DNA from: Candidatus Harrisonbacteria bacterium
GTDB lineage: Bacteria > Patescibacteriota > Minisyncoccia > UBA6257 > 1-14-0-10-44-23
NCBI GenBank assembly: GCA_023244975.1
Contig: JAHFLG010000026.1
Location: 1-14,614, forward strand
Direction: 5' to 3'
DNA: 14,614 bases
Below, in pieces: positions 1 to 8,313 of the stretch (positions are counted from its first letter, which is position 1; every line of letters starts with the position of its first letter). The notes below the pieces were generated by a model, which saw only the letters and a list, made by a program, of their open reading frames with translations, ran no database searches and had not been told where the DNA came from. Position numbers and translations under genes: made by a program.

Positions 1-1032
1 ACGGCCAGCTCGCAGTCGACTACTACCAATACAACTACGGCGGCCACCGGAGTTATCACCTTTAGTCCTGCCAGTCTGGCTCTTTCTGTCGGTCAGTCGC
101 AGTCGGTGACTATCAGCGGCGGATCAAACTTTTATATTTCCGCTAATTCAAATCCCAGCGTAGCAACCGGTTTGTTCAATAGTAATTTGGTAACCATTAC
201 GGGCGCGGCTACAGGTTCGGCGACATTTACTATTTGCGCGCTCAGTGGCGGCTGCGGTCCGCTCTCGGTCACTGTTGGCGCGGCCTCAACCGGTTCTACG
301 ACGACAACAACCACGCCGGCTTCAACGGGCAGTCAGGCTGTAGTACTCAGCACAGCAAACCCGACGTTAGCCGTTGGTCAGAGCCTGACAGTCTCAATCG
401 CGGGCTCAACCAGTTATTTTATCTCAACTAACTCAAACTCAACCGCGCTTCAGGCAACTATTAATGGCACGACGCTGAGTCTTACCGGCTTAACAGCCGG
501 ATCGGCAACGCTAACCATCTGTGCCAACTCCGGTGGCTGCAGTACGTTGATTGGTACCGTGACCGGCGCCGCTGCCACTACGTCTACTCCAGCGGTGACG
601 ACTCCAGTTGTTACCACTCCAGTTCCGGTTACTATCACCAGTGCTGATCCAGCCACCATTCTTGCCGTTATCCAGACCATGCAGGGACAGCTTGCCCAGC
701 TTGTGCTGGCGATTCAGGGGATGCAGACCCAGCTCACCCAGCTTGTTGCCAAAGTTGCCCAGACCTCATCAGGGGTTGTTGTATCAACGCCAGCGGCCGC
801 ACCCGCTACATTTAGCGGAACCTTTACCTCGCTGCTTTCCTTGAACTCATCCGGTGCTGAGGTGACCGCCTTACAGAAGATCTTGATTAAAGGCGGATTT
901 CTGTCAGGGGAGGCTACCGGTACGTATGGATCAATGACTCAGGCAGCTGTGAAGAAATATCAAACTGCACACAGTCTCGAATCTACCGGCTATGTCGGTC
1001 CTGGCACCCGCGCCGTTCTCAACGCGCAGTAG
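1..1032 (+). CDS. Secreted repeat protein with C-terminal peptidoglycan-binding domain (5' end outside window)
   Basis: The frame is open from base 1 and ends at TAG 1030-1032, giving 343 visible residues; the GTG at 106 is only an internal codon. Two related beta-rich repeats of about 75 residues (about 19-93 and 114-188) each contain an LxVGQS start, a YFIS/YIS core and a TIC-x5-C segment (C79/C85 and C174/C180) that could form a small disulfide. Thr/Ser/Pro linkers separate them. Residues about 215-255 are Gln/Leu-rich heptads (QTMQGQLAQL, GMQTQLTQLV), probably a coiled coil. Residues about 277-343 match a PG_binding_1 domain (ALQKILIKGGFLSG, then AAVKKYQTAHSL and GPGTRAVLN). Such proteins are exported and held on the wall; the signal peptide would be upstream of the window. 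The ligand of the repeats is unknown. Confidence 0.85.
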   Translation, partial: TASSQSTTTNTTTAATGVITFSPASLALSVGQSQSVTISGGSNFYISANSNPSVATGLFNSNLVTITGAATGSATFTICALSGGCGPLSVTVGAASTGSTTTTTTPASTGSQAVVLSTANPTLAVGQSLTVSIAGSTSYFISTNSNSTALQATINGTTLSLTGLTAGSATLTICANSGGCSTLIGTVTGAAATTSTPAVTTPVVTTPVPVTITSADPATILAVIQTMQGQLAQLVLAIQGMQTQLTQLVAKVAQTSSGVVVSTPAAAPATFSGTFTSLLSLNSSGAEVTALQKILIKGGFLSGEATGTYGSMTQAAVKKYQTAHSLESTGYVGPGTRAVLNAQ

Positions 1033-1042
1033 GAGTCATTTG

Positions 1043-1113
1043 CTGCGGGACCTGGATTCGAACCAAGATAAACGCCTTCAGAGGGCGCTGTCCTACCATT
1101 AGACGATCCCGCA
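1043..1113 (-). tRNA. tRNA-Gln (anticodon CUG)
   Basis: Read on the minus strand this folds as a full cloverleaf. The acceptor stem is UGCGGGA/UCCCGCA (7 bp), the D arm is GUCU-AAUGGUA-GGAC, the anticodon stem is GCGCC/GGCGU around loop CUCUGAA, and the T arm is CUUGG-UUCGAAU-CCAGG. The anticodon CUG (minus strand of 1079-1081) reads CAG, so this is glutamine. The U1-A72 pair and G73 discriminator also fit tRNA-Gln. The 3' CCA is not encoded (CAA follows G73). It lies opposite to both flanking genes. Confidence 0.93.
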
Positions 1114-1174
1114 ATGCTGTAATACTGCCCTAAAGCTGGGAAATTTTCAACTCAAAATGAGCTCAATGTATTTG

Positions 1175-1183
1175 TGGTATAAT
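1175..1183 (+). promoter_or_regulatory. Extended -10 promoter for the pilus operon
   Basis: TGGTATAAT is a perfect -10 (TATAAT, 1178-1183) with the TGn extension. No convincing -35 lies 16-18 bases upstream. The predicted transcript start is about 1190, which lies after the ATG at 1187 but before the ATG at 1208, so it helps to choose the pilB start. Confidence 0.6.
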
Positions 1184-1207
1184 TAAATGTTAGGTAACCA
1201 TCACATC

Positions 1208-2458
1208 ATGAGCGAAACAGCGAGCAATACAGGATTATCTATTAAGATGGATCTTTTGGAGAAAGAGGTGGCAAAACAGCAGCCTTTTCGTTCCATTATT
1301 AAGATTGTTGACTCACTTATTGAGCAGGCATACAACTCGCGCGCTTCTGACATTCACATGGATCCCGAAGAGAAGACCTTTCGTTTGCGATTCCGCATCG
1401 ATGGCGTGCTTCATGATGTCTATAGCTTTCCTAAAGACTTACATTCGGAAATTATTACCCGCATCAAGGTACTTTCCGGTATGCGCACTGACGAACACCA
1501 GGCGGCTCAGGACGGCCGTATGCGCATCGCGGTTCCGGAGGCCGGGTTTGTGGATGTGCGTGTTTCAATAACTCCGACATACTACGGTGAGAACTGCGTC
1601 ATGCGTCTACTTGCGGGAAAGAGCGACGATTTTTCTCTCGCAAACCTTGGATTTTCCGAAGATAACTTAAAGCGCATGCATCGCGCCATGAAAAAGCCGT
1701 ACGGACTTATTCTCGCTACCGGCCCAACCGGAAGCGGTAAAACCACAACGCTATACATGGTTCTCAAAGAAATAAATAAGCCGGATATTTCAGTGATTAC
1801 TATTGAAGATCCAATCGAATACTCGCTTGGGGGAGTGGATCAGATTCAAGTTAACAACAAAACTGGACTTACCTTTGCCAACGGACTACGATCTATTTTG
1901 CGTCAGGATCCGAACGTGGTGATGGTGGGTGAGATTCGTGACGGCGAGACCGCCTCAATTGCCGTCAACGCCGCCATGACCGGCCACTTAGTGCTTTCAA
2001 CCCTCCACACCAACGATGCTCCAACGACTCTTCCTCGACTGCTCGATTTGGGTGTTGAGCCGTTCCTGATTGCCTCAACTCTTAATATTGCCATTGGTCA
2101 GCGACTTGTGCGCACTATCTGTTCTGACTGTAAGGTCAAAAAAACATTTACGGAAACTGAACTGAGTGCGCTCAATGATGCCTTTCCGGCGACCCTACTG
2201 AAGGATCACAAAGTATTTTATAAAGGAGAGGGGTGCGCGCGCTGTAATCATAGCGGCTACAAAGGGAGAATCGGCATTCACGAAGTGCTTGAGGTCGACG
2301 AAAAAATCAGAGAGCTTATAATGAGAAGAGCCAACGCCGATGAGATCCGCAAGTCTGCAATAGACAACGGTATGATTACCATGACCGAGGATGGTTTTGA
2401 AAAAGCTATCGCCGGGGTTACGACAATCGAAGAAATATTACGCGTGTTCCATGAATAA
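1208..2458 (+). CDS. pilB: Type IV pilus assembly ATPase PilB (GspE family)
   Basis: Cytoplasmic hexameric ATPase that drives pilin polymerisation through PilC. The frame opens at ATG 1187 (423 aa), but the TATAAT at 1178-1183 would place the transcript start after that codon, so ATG 1208 (416 aa) is preferred; neither has a good ribosome site. Residues below count from 1187. Walker A is GPTGSGKT (179-186), the Asp box is ITIEDPIEY (about 204-212), Walker B is NVVMVGEIRD (243-252), and the His box is TGHLVLSTLHTND (265-277). Two CxxC pairs (C312/C315 and C350/C353) form the GspE/PilB-type zinc site, which argues for an extension ATPase over PilT. The protein is short (typical PilB about 560 aa) because the MshEN-type N-terminal domain is absent. 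It is followed 11 bases later by pilC. Confidence 0.93.
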   Translation: MSETASNTGLSIKMDLLEKEVAKQQPFRSIIKIVDSLIEQAYNSRASDIHMDPEEKTFRLRFRIDGVLHDVYSFPKDLHSEIITRIKVLSGMRTDEHQAAQDGRMRIAVPEAGFVDVRVSITPTYYGENCVMRLLAGKSDDFSLANLGFSEDNLKRMHRAMKKPYGLILATGPTGSGKTTTLYMVLKEINKPDISVITIEDPIEYSLGGVDQIQVNNKTGLTFANGLRSILRQDPNVVMVGEIRDGETASIAVNAAMTGHLVLSTLHTNDAPTTLPRLLDLGVEPFLIASTLNIAIGQRLVRTICSDCKVKKTFTETELSALNDAFPATLLKDHKVFYKGEGCARCNHSGYKGRIGIHEVLEVDEKIRELIMRRANADEIRKSAIDNGMITMTEDGFEKAIAGVTTIEEILRVFHE

Positions 2459-2469
2459 TATACACACCA

Positions 2470-3558
2470 ATGCCTGAAGAACCTACAAAAAAATTCTCAC
2501 TCGGTAACTTATTTTTACATGTGAGTCTGCAGGACAAGGTGCTCTTTGCTCGGCATTTGTCTGTTGGTATCAAGAGCGGCATGAGCCTTCAAGACAGTCT
2601 GCGTCTTATTCAGGGTCAGACCAAATCAGCGTCGTTCAAAAAGATTTTGGACACAATTATTGTTGATACCGCTAACGGTATGTTTCTTTCCGCTTCTATG
2701 GATAAGTATGCCAAAATTTTTGGCCAGCTGTTTATCAACATCGTGCGCGTGGGTGAGCAGAGCGGTACGCTCACCGAAAATCTAACGTATCTCGCAGTTG
2801 AACTCAAGAAAAAGCAGAGCTTACGGAGTAAGATTCGCGGCGCCATGATTTACCCGGCCGTCGTATTCTTTGCGACGATTGGTATCGTCGCTACGCTGAT
2901 GATTGGCGTGTTTCCGAAAATCTTGCCGGTATTCAAAACGTTAAATGTAACATTGCCGATCACTACTCGGATATTGATTACAGTTTCTGAATTTATGACT
3001 GCCAACACTCTCTGGATTATCATTGGGTTCATACTTTTTATAATCGGCATGTCTATCATTTCTCGCTATGAATGGTTCAAACACGGTTGGCATCATGTGC
3101 TGCTACGATTACCGGTTATCGGCAAGATTTCCGTTAAAGTAAACTCGGCATCAATGGCTCGAGTACTCGGACTTCTGCTTAAAAGCGGCGTGAAAATTAT
3201 TGAAGCGGTGAACATCACTGCCGACGCGCTCGAAAATCGCGTCTATCAACATGAGCTACGCACGGCCGGAGAAACATTGCGACGCGGCGATTTTTTCTCT
3301 ATTTATCTTTCGAAAAATCCAAAATTATTCACTCCGATCTTTACTAACATGATCCAAGTGGGAGAGAACACCGGTAACCTGACCGAGAATCTTGAATATT
3401 TGAGCGAATTTTACGAAGAGGACGTAGATGAGGTTCTAAAAAATCTTAACAGTATCATTGAGCCGTTTTTACTTCTCTTCATGGGTGCGCTTGTCGGATT
3501 TATCGCGCTTTCAGTTATTACGCCGATTTATTCCATAAGCCAGACGCTCTCGCGCTAG
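2470..3558 (+). CDS. pilC: Type IV pilus inner-membrane platform protein PilC (GspF family)
   Basis: Polytopic membrane protein that couples PilB to pilin extraction from the membrane. Two T2SSF repeats are visible (about 20-145 and 223-350), each with the family motif: VGEQSGTL at 94-101 and VGENTGNL at 297-304. Three hydrophobic segments lie at about 126-148, 180-197 and 328-350. The length of 362 aa is slightly below the usual 400 because the N-terminus is short. ATG 2470 is the only sensible start; no Shine-Dalgarno is visible. It starts 11 bases after pilB and ends 2 bases before the next ATG, so it is in one transcript with both. Confidence 0.93.
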   Translation: MPEEPTKKFSLGNLFLHVSLQDKVLFARHLSVGIKSGMSLQDSLRLIQGQTKSASFKKILDTIIVDTANGMFLSASMDKYAKIFGQLFINIVRVGEQSGTLTENLTYLAVELKKKQSLRSKIRGAMIYPAVVFFATIGIVATLMIGVFPKILPVFKTLNVTLPITTRILITVSEFMTANTLWIIIGFILFIIGMSIISRYEWFKHGWHHVLLRLPVIGKISVKVNSASMARVLGLLLKSGVKIIEAVNITADALENRVYQHELRTAGETLRRGDFFSIYLSKNPKLFTPIFTNMIQVGENTGNLTENLEYLSEFYEEDVDEVLKNLNSIIEPFLLLFMGALVGFIALSVITPIYSISQTLSR

Positions 3559-3560
3559 CC

Positions 3561-6215
3561 ATGAAGAACCAGCGGGGATTCACGCTTATCGAAATTCTCA
3601 TCGCTATCTGTATTTTTCTGATTACCGCGACCGGGATCTATTTCACGTATGCAAATTTGATTCAGACTATCGGCCGAACGCGAACCCACACTCTGGCTAC
3701 GTCGCTACTTAATAAAGAGATCGAGATTATCCGCAATTTGCCCTACGACAGCGTTGGCATTATCGGCGGATATCCTATCGGACAATTGACTTCCAGTAAA
3801 AGTGTTAATTACGAAGGCCAGACGTTTACCGTGAACACAACAGTACGCAATACTGACGATCCGTTCGATGGTATGGTTGGCGGCGGTGTCGTTGGGTTTC
3901 AGTATCCGGTTCAGGCGGGGGCCGGAGGCATTACCATGGCGAATCAGGCGAGCATTACCGGCAGTGTGTATTCCAACGGCAATGTGCTTGGAGGTAATTC
4001 AGGAGGGGTCAGCGGCTCAGTGACTGTGGCGGGCAACCGTCAGATCCAGAATGCTGTTATTGGCGGTGATGCTCGAGCTCACACGATTTCAGGCAGTACC
4101 ATCACTGGAGCCGCATATTATCAGACCATTTCTGGTAGTACCGTTGGTGGCGGATCTCACCCCGGCAGCTCTGATCCTGCGTCCGGCACTCTGGCAATAG
4201 CGCAAAGCCAAATAGACGGCTGGAAGAGTGAGGCGGTCGCGAGCGGTACCTATGTCGGTGATTATAATCTGACAAACTCGGATACGGCGACGATCGGCCC
4301 GCTGAAGATCCAGGGTAATCTTAATGTGCAAAATAACGCCGTTCTGACGCTTACCGGCAAAGTGTGGGTGACTGGTACTATTACCCTTGCCAATAACGGC
4401 GCCATTCAGTTGGCGTCGAGTTATGGAACAAAAAGTGGAACACTGATCTCTGATGGGACAGTTTCGATGATTAATAGTTCGGATGTATGTGGTTCGGAAG
4501 GATTTAATACGTCGACAAAAGTCTGCAATACAAGCAATGGAAGTTTGATCCTTATGATCTCGACGAGCAGCGCTAACCCGGCCATTAACATCCAAAATTC
4601 GACTGATATGCGGGGTATTATGTACGCGCTGACCGGTTATGTTACAGTCGCCAATACCGCGATACTGCGCCAAGCTTCGGGTTACGGGATCAATATTCAA
4701 AACACCGCCAAAGTCATCTACGACAGTGCGATCACAACCGTCAATACCGGCAGCGCCCCGTTTGATACCGCCCCCGCGGATCACAAAATCGTGGAGGTTG
4801 AGGTTGACTGTCCGACCTGTTTTAATTTCGTGCCTATTAGTTTCACGACCTGGGTATCGCCCCAAAATCTTGAGGCCAGTACTAAAAATGGTTCTTTATT
4901 TATTACTGTCTTCGACGCTAATGGAATTGTTGTCCCTGATGCCGACGTGCTTGTGAAAAATATGAGTACCACACCTACGATTACCATTAACGATTCGACC
5001 GGCATGAACGGCATCCTCCAGCTTATTGATATTCCAACAAGCACTAATGCATATCAGATTTTTGTTTCGAAGTCAGGATATTCTTCAGCTCAAACGTACT
5101 CGGTCAGTAGTACGAATACGAATCCGACTCCACCTCATGCAACCGTGGCAAGCCAGCAAGTTACTGCTATTAGTTTTGCGATAGATCGAGTGAGTGAAAT
5201 TGATGTAAAAACCCAAAATCAATTTTGCGTAGGGGTGCCTTCAGTTACGCTCTCTCAGAGCGGAAGTAAGCTCATAGGGACAAATCCAAATATTGTAAAA
5301 TATAGTAACCGAATGTTTACAACGGATTCCAATGGAGTAGCGGCACGTACAGGCTTGGAGTGGGATTCATATTCATTCCTTGGTGCTGATGCCGCATATG
5401 ATTTTGCGGGAACGAGTCCTCTCATTCCAATGTTTATTAATCCTCATGCTATCAATCCTCTGAGTGTTTTGGTAACACCCAAGGCGAGTTCATCAAGTTT
5501 GCTCGTGACTACATTGAATACCCAGGGTGGTCCAATCAAGGGAGTATCGGTATCTCTTTCAAAAACTGGTTTTACTACTCTTACGAAATTGACCGGTGAG
5601 AATATGTTTACTACGACCGACTGGTCAAGCAGCACTTATACATCGCAAGATGGAACCATTGATACCGAAAGCGTACCCGGGCAGATTATGCTAAAAAGTA
5701 TCAATGGTAGTTATCCAACGAGCAGCAATAGTTATCTGATTTCCAACACTATTGATTTTGGAACTTCAACTATCGGTTATCATCAGTTGAGTTGGTCATC
5801 GAGTATTCCGAGCGGCACTTCGATTAAGTTTCAGATCGCCACGAGTAACGATTCAAGCAGTTTGACGAATTTTCTTGGCCCTAACAGCACGAATCAGGAT
5901 TATTATAATGTGTCGCCATACTGGATTTGGGGTGGTGCAAACGACAAGAGGTATATGAGATATAAGCTTTTTATGAACACCACTAATCAGACCGTAACAC
6001 CACAATTGAACGATCTTTCCATTGCATTTGATTCATCGTGCGTACCTTCGGGTCAAGCGCTTTTTCAGAATCTTGGTTCCGGGACGTACACGGTGACCGC
6101 GGCTCTGTACGGATATCAAACAACCACTACGAGTACTGCGGTGGTCGGATCTGGCTGGCAAGGGGTCACGTTGGTGATGCCAACAAGCAGCGGAGGATTC
6201 TTTTTTAGCCCATAA
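3561..6215 (+). CDS. Giant type IV prepilin-like protein with nested beta-rich domains (884 aa)
   Basis: A class III prepilin signal opens the protein: MKNQRG then FTLIE, with cleavage predicted after G6 and Glu at mature position 5 (E11), followed by a hydrophobic helix to about 30. At 884 aa it is several times larger than an ordinary pilin, so it is probably a minor, tip-displayed subunit. Residues about 104-400 form a Gly/Ser/Asn-rich repetitive beta region (GSVYSNGNV, VTVAGNRQIQNAVIGGD, GTLISDGTV) like the DUF7305 passengers of PilX-type proteins. It interrupts a conserved stretch that resumes at PADHKIVEVEV. Residues about 440-545 resemble a carboxypeptidase regulatory-like domain (GSLFITVFDANGIVVPDADV). 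A second such domain starts near 643 and closes at 830-860 (GQALFQNLGSGTYTVTAALY), with a jelly-roll-like segment nested at about 680-826. Its ligand is unknown; an adhesin role is inferred. Confidence 0.85.
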   Translation: MKNQRGFTLIEILIAICIFLITATGIYFTYANLIQTIGRTRTHTLATSLLNKEIEIIRNLPYDSVGIIGGYPIGQLTSSKSVNYEGQTFTVNTTVRNTDDPFDGMVGGGVVGFQYPVQAGAGGITMANQASITGSVYSNGNVLGGNSGGVSGSVTVAGNRQIQNAVIGGDARAHTISGSTITGAAYYQTISGSTVGGGSHPGSSDPASGTLAIAQSQIDGWKSEAVASGTYVGDYNLTNSDTATIGPLKIQGNLNVQNNAVLTLTGKVWVTGTITLANNGAIQLASSYGTKSGTLISDGTVSMINSSDVCGSEGFNTSTKVCNTSNGSLILMISTSSANPAINIQNSTDMRGIMYALTGYVTVANTAILRQASGYGINIQNTAKVIYDSAITTVNTGSAPFDTAPADHKIVEVEVDCPTCFNFVPISFTTWVSPQNLEASTKNGSLFITVFDANGIVVPDADVLVKNMSTTPTITINDSTGMNGILQLIDIPTSTNAYQIFVSKSGYSSAQTYSVSSTNTNPTPPHATVASQQVTAISFAIDRVSEIDVKTQNQFCVGVPSVTLSQSGSKLIGTNPNIVKYSNRMFTTDSNGVAARTGLEWDSYSFLGADAAYDFAGTSPLIPMFINPHAINPLSVLVTPKASSSSLLVTTLNTQGGPIKGVSVSLSKTGFTTLTKLTGENMFTTTDWSSSTYTSQDGTIDTESVPGQIMLKSINGSYPTSSNSYLISNTIDFGTSTIGYHQLSWSSSIPSGTSIKFQIATSNDSSSLTNFLGPNSTNQDYYNVSPYWIWGGANDKRYMRYKLFMNTTNQTVTPQLNDLSIAFDSSCVPSGQALFQNLGSGTYTVTAALYGYQTTTTSTAVVGSGWQGVTLVMPTSSGGFFFSP

Positions 6216-6230
6216 TTAAGAGTATTTACT

Positions 6231-6341
6231 ATGAAAAAGAATTCAGGTTTCACTCTTCTTGAGATCGTCGTTGCGATGGGAATCACCATTATGATGGGCT
6301 ATTTGTTCGTCATGTTAGCTCGTGATACGACTTTCAAATAG
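6231..6341 (+). CDS. PilW-like pseudopilin, N-terminal part (frame ends at TAG by frameshift)
   Basis: ATG 6231 opens a 36-residue frame that is an excellent prepilin N-terminus: MKKNSG then FTLLE, with Glu at mature position 5, and the helix IVVAMGITIMMGYLFVMLA. It stops at TAG 6339-6341, far too short for a pilin. The rest of the protein continues one frame over from about 6319 (next entry). The two pieces together form one PilW-like minor pseudopilin of about 200 aa. Whether this is an assembly error, a real mutation or recoding cannot be told from the sequence. Confidence 0.75.
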   Translation: MKKNSGFTLLEIVVAMGITIMMGYLFVMLARDTTFK

Positions 6342-6813
6342 CCTCTTTACCGAGCAGCAGATTCAGCAGACTCTCCAAATTATTTTGCCCGAAATTCGTA
6401 GCGCTAGTCAGTCAAATATTGGTGCTTATCCGATTGATGCGGCTGCGACAAGTAGTTTTATTTTTTATTCCGACATCGATCTAGATGGACTATTTGAACG
6501 GGTGCGATATTTCGCAAATGGGACGACTTTTACCAAGGGTGTGATTAAGCCAACAGGCAGCCCTCTTACCTATGTTACTTCAAGTGAAGTATTCCAACCG
6601 CTGGTTGACAATCTAATAACTGCAAATCAGATATTTTCGTATTATGATGTTAATGCGACCTCGAGCCAGTCAGCAGCCCTGACGTTTCCAGTCGACGTAG
6701 TGAAGATCAAAACCGTCCGCATTAGTTTAGTTGCCAACCAGGGAACCACAAGTACGCCGGCCATTGTCGGAGTCGAGAATGAAGCCACGATCAGAAACTT
6801 ACGCTATAAATAA
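6322..6813 (+). CDS. PilW-like pseudopilin, C-terminal part of the split gene
   Basis: This frame can start at GTG 6322 (163 aa), but that is unlikely to be a natural start because the pilin helix it needs is encoded just upstream in another frame (6231-6341). The sequence NSLFTEQQIQQTLQIILPEI continues the alpha-1 helix of a pseudopilin. GAYPID, IFYSDIDLDGLFERVRYF and GVIKPTGSPLTYV are typical of PilW-type proteins in CPR pilus operons. In this frame a TAG at 6316-6318 blocks reading from further upstream, so the frame change must fall between 6319 and 6341. Its stop overlaps the next start (TAATG at 6811-6815), so the downstream gene is probably translationally coupled. Confidence 0.8.
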   Translation: MIRLSNSLFTEQQIQQTLQIILPEIRSASQSNIGAYPIDAAATSSFIFYSDIDLDGLFERVRYFANGTTFTKGVIKPTGSPLTYVTSSEVFQPLVDNLITANQIFSYYDVNATSSQSAALTFPVDVVKIKTVRISLVANQGTTSTPAIVGVENEATIRNLRYK

Positions 6814-8267
6814 TGTTTATAAATTTGAAATCAAAAATTAGAAATCCGCACGGTCAGCTTTCACTCCAAATGCTGATGATTTCGAGTGTCGGAATTATTT
6901 TAATTATGGGATTTGTCTTATGGACTGATACCTATGTGCGTAGCGTCGGTCGGGATACTAATAAAAGCGAAGCCTTTACTATAGCAGAGAGCGGTATCGA
7001 ATATTATCGCTGGCATTTAGCTCACGCCCCGCAGGATTTTAAAGATGGCAATGCGACTTCGACTGGTCCGTATATACATTCATTTTATGACAAGAATAAT
7101 AATCGAGTCGGTCAATTTGAATTAGTTATTACGGCTCCGGCCAGCGGCACCACTATTGTGACCATCCAGTCGACCGGTAAGGTGGATTATGATCCTACTG
7201 CGACCAAAGTGATTAAAGTAAAAATGGGATTGCCATCGTTTGCCCGGTATTCGGTGGCATCAAATTCTGATATTCGGTTTGGTGCGGGTACGACCGTGTA
7301 CGGCCAGCTGCATTCAAACGGAGGCGTTCATTTTGACGGAGTAGCATATAATGTGGTGACAAGTGCGAAGAGTGACTATGATGATCCGGACTACAGTGAG
7401 CCGAATGCGTTCGGAGTATACACGCGTATTAGCCCCCAAGATCCGTTCCCGCCGGCAACTGTTCCCGTTCGTACTGACGTCTTTAAAGCCGGTCGCTCTT
7501 TTCCTGTGCCAGCTGTGGACTTTAATGGCATCACCCAAAATCTCGCGGATATGAAGACAGCGGCTATTTCAGGTGGTTACTATAAGGCCTCATCAACTCC
7601 CTCATATGGATACGAGATTGTATTGAAGACCAATGACACATTTGATATTTATAAAGTTACGTATGTTCCATTTGTTACCAGAGATTGCTCAACGTATAGT
7701 TTGCATTCTGATGCCGGATGGGGAGCATGGGATATCGGAGCAGAGACTCTACTTCAATCCAATGTTCCATTTCCTGCCAACGGGATCATATTTATTGAAG
7801 ATAATGTGTGGGTGCGAGGCCAGATCAATACGGCTCGACTTAATATTGGCGCCGGGCGGTTTCCGGTTAACTCTTCCACCTACGCCAATATTACAATCAG
7901 CGGAGATCTGAAATATACGAATTATGATGGCCAGGATGTTCTTGGTTTGATTGCGCAGAATCATGTCAATGTTCCATTAACCAGCCCAGATACTATGAAG
8001 ATTGACGCTGCTCTGATCGCTCAGAACGGTAGAGTAGGACGGTATCACTATGCTAGTCCATCGTGCGGAGCCACGGCAACTCGCAGCCAGATTACACTCT
8101 ACGGCATGATCGCCAGTAATCAGCGATATGGCTTTGCTTGGACCGATGGTACTGGTTACCAGACCCGTAACATTATCTATGATGGCAATCTTCTGTATGG
8201 TCCGCCTCCGAGCTTTCCAACGACTGCGAGCCAGTACGACATCATTTCCTGGGAAGAGGTCAAGTAG
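6813..8267 (+). CDS. PilX-like type IV pilus pseudopilin with beta-solenoid-like passenger
   Basis: The N-terminus (NPHG then QLSLQ, hydrophobic helix about 20-38) has the layout of a prepilin, but mature position 5 is Gln19, not Glu. AFTIAESGIEYYRW (about 54-67) is the hallmark of PilX-type proteins. The rest is a beta-rich passenger with repeated Asn/Gly turns (VASNSDIRFGAGTTVYGQLHSNGGV; GIIFIEDNVWVRGQINTARL; VLGLIAQNHVNVPL; KIDAALIAQNGRVGRYHY), which looks like a polymer-forming or beta-helical fold. In type II secretion the Glu5-less pseudopilin GspK sits at the tip; a similar tip role is inferred here. The start overlaps the previous stop by one base. It is followed by a 121-base gap with a new promoter. 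Confidence 0.82.
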   Translation: MFINLKSKIRNPHGQLSLQMLMISSVGIILIMGFVLWTDTYVRSVGRDTNKSEAFTIAESGIEYYRWHLAHAPQDFKDGNATSTGPYIHSFYDKNNNRVGQFELVITAPASGTTIVTIQSTGKVDYDPTATKVIKVKMGLPSFARYSVASNSDIRFGAGTTVYGQLHSNGGVHFDGVAYNVVTSAKSDYDDPDYSEPNAFGVYTRISPQDPFPPATVPVRTDVFKAGRSFPVPAVDFNGITQNLADMKTAAISGGYYKASSTPSYGYEIVLKTNDTFDIYKVTYVPFVTRDCSTYSLHSDAGWGAWDIGAETLLQSNVPFPANGIIFIEDNVWVRGQINTARLNIGAGRFPVNSSTYANITISGDLKYTNYDGQDVLGLIAQNHVNVPLTSPDTMKIDAALIAQNGRVGRYHYASPSCGATATRSQITLYGMIASNQRYGFAWTDGTGYQTRNIIYDGNLLYGPPPSFPTTASQYDIISWEEVK

Positions 8268-8313
8268 TCTTCAGTAAAGTTATCAACAAGCTTATTCTCG
8301 CTATATCTCAGCA

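Noticed and set aside
4089..4865. 258-codon minus-strand open frame inside the giant prepilin
   Set aside because: It is antisense to a well-supported coding frame, shows no recognisable motif, has low-complexity Arg-rich composition, and arises from the repetitive Gly/Asn/Thr codons of the sense gene.
8280..8288. TTATCAACA resembling a DnaA box
   Set aside because: Single near-match, no cluster, no origin context.
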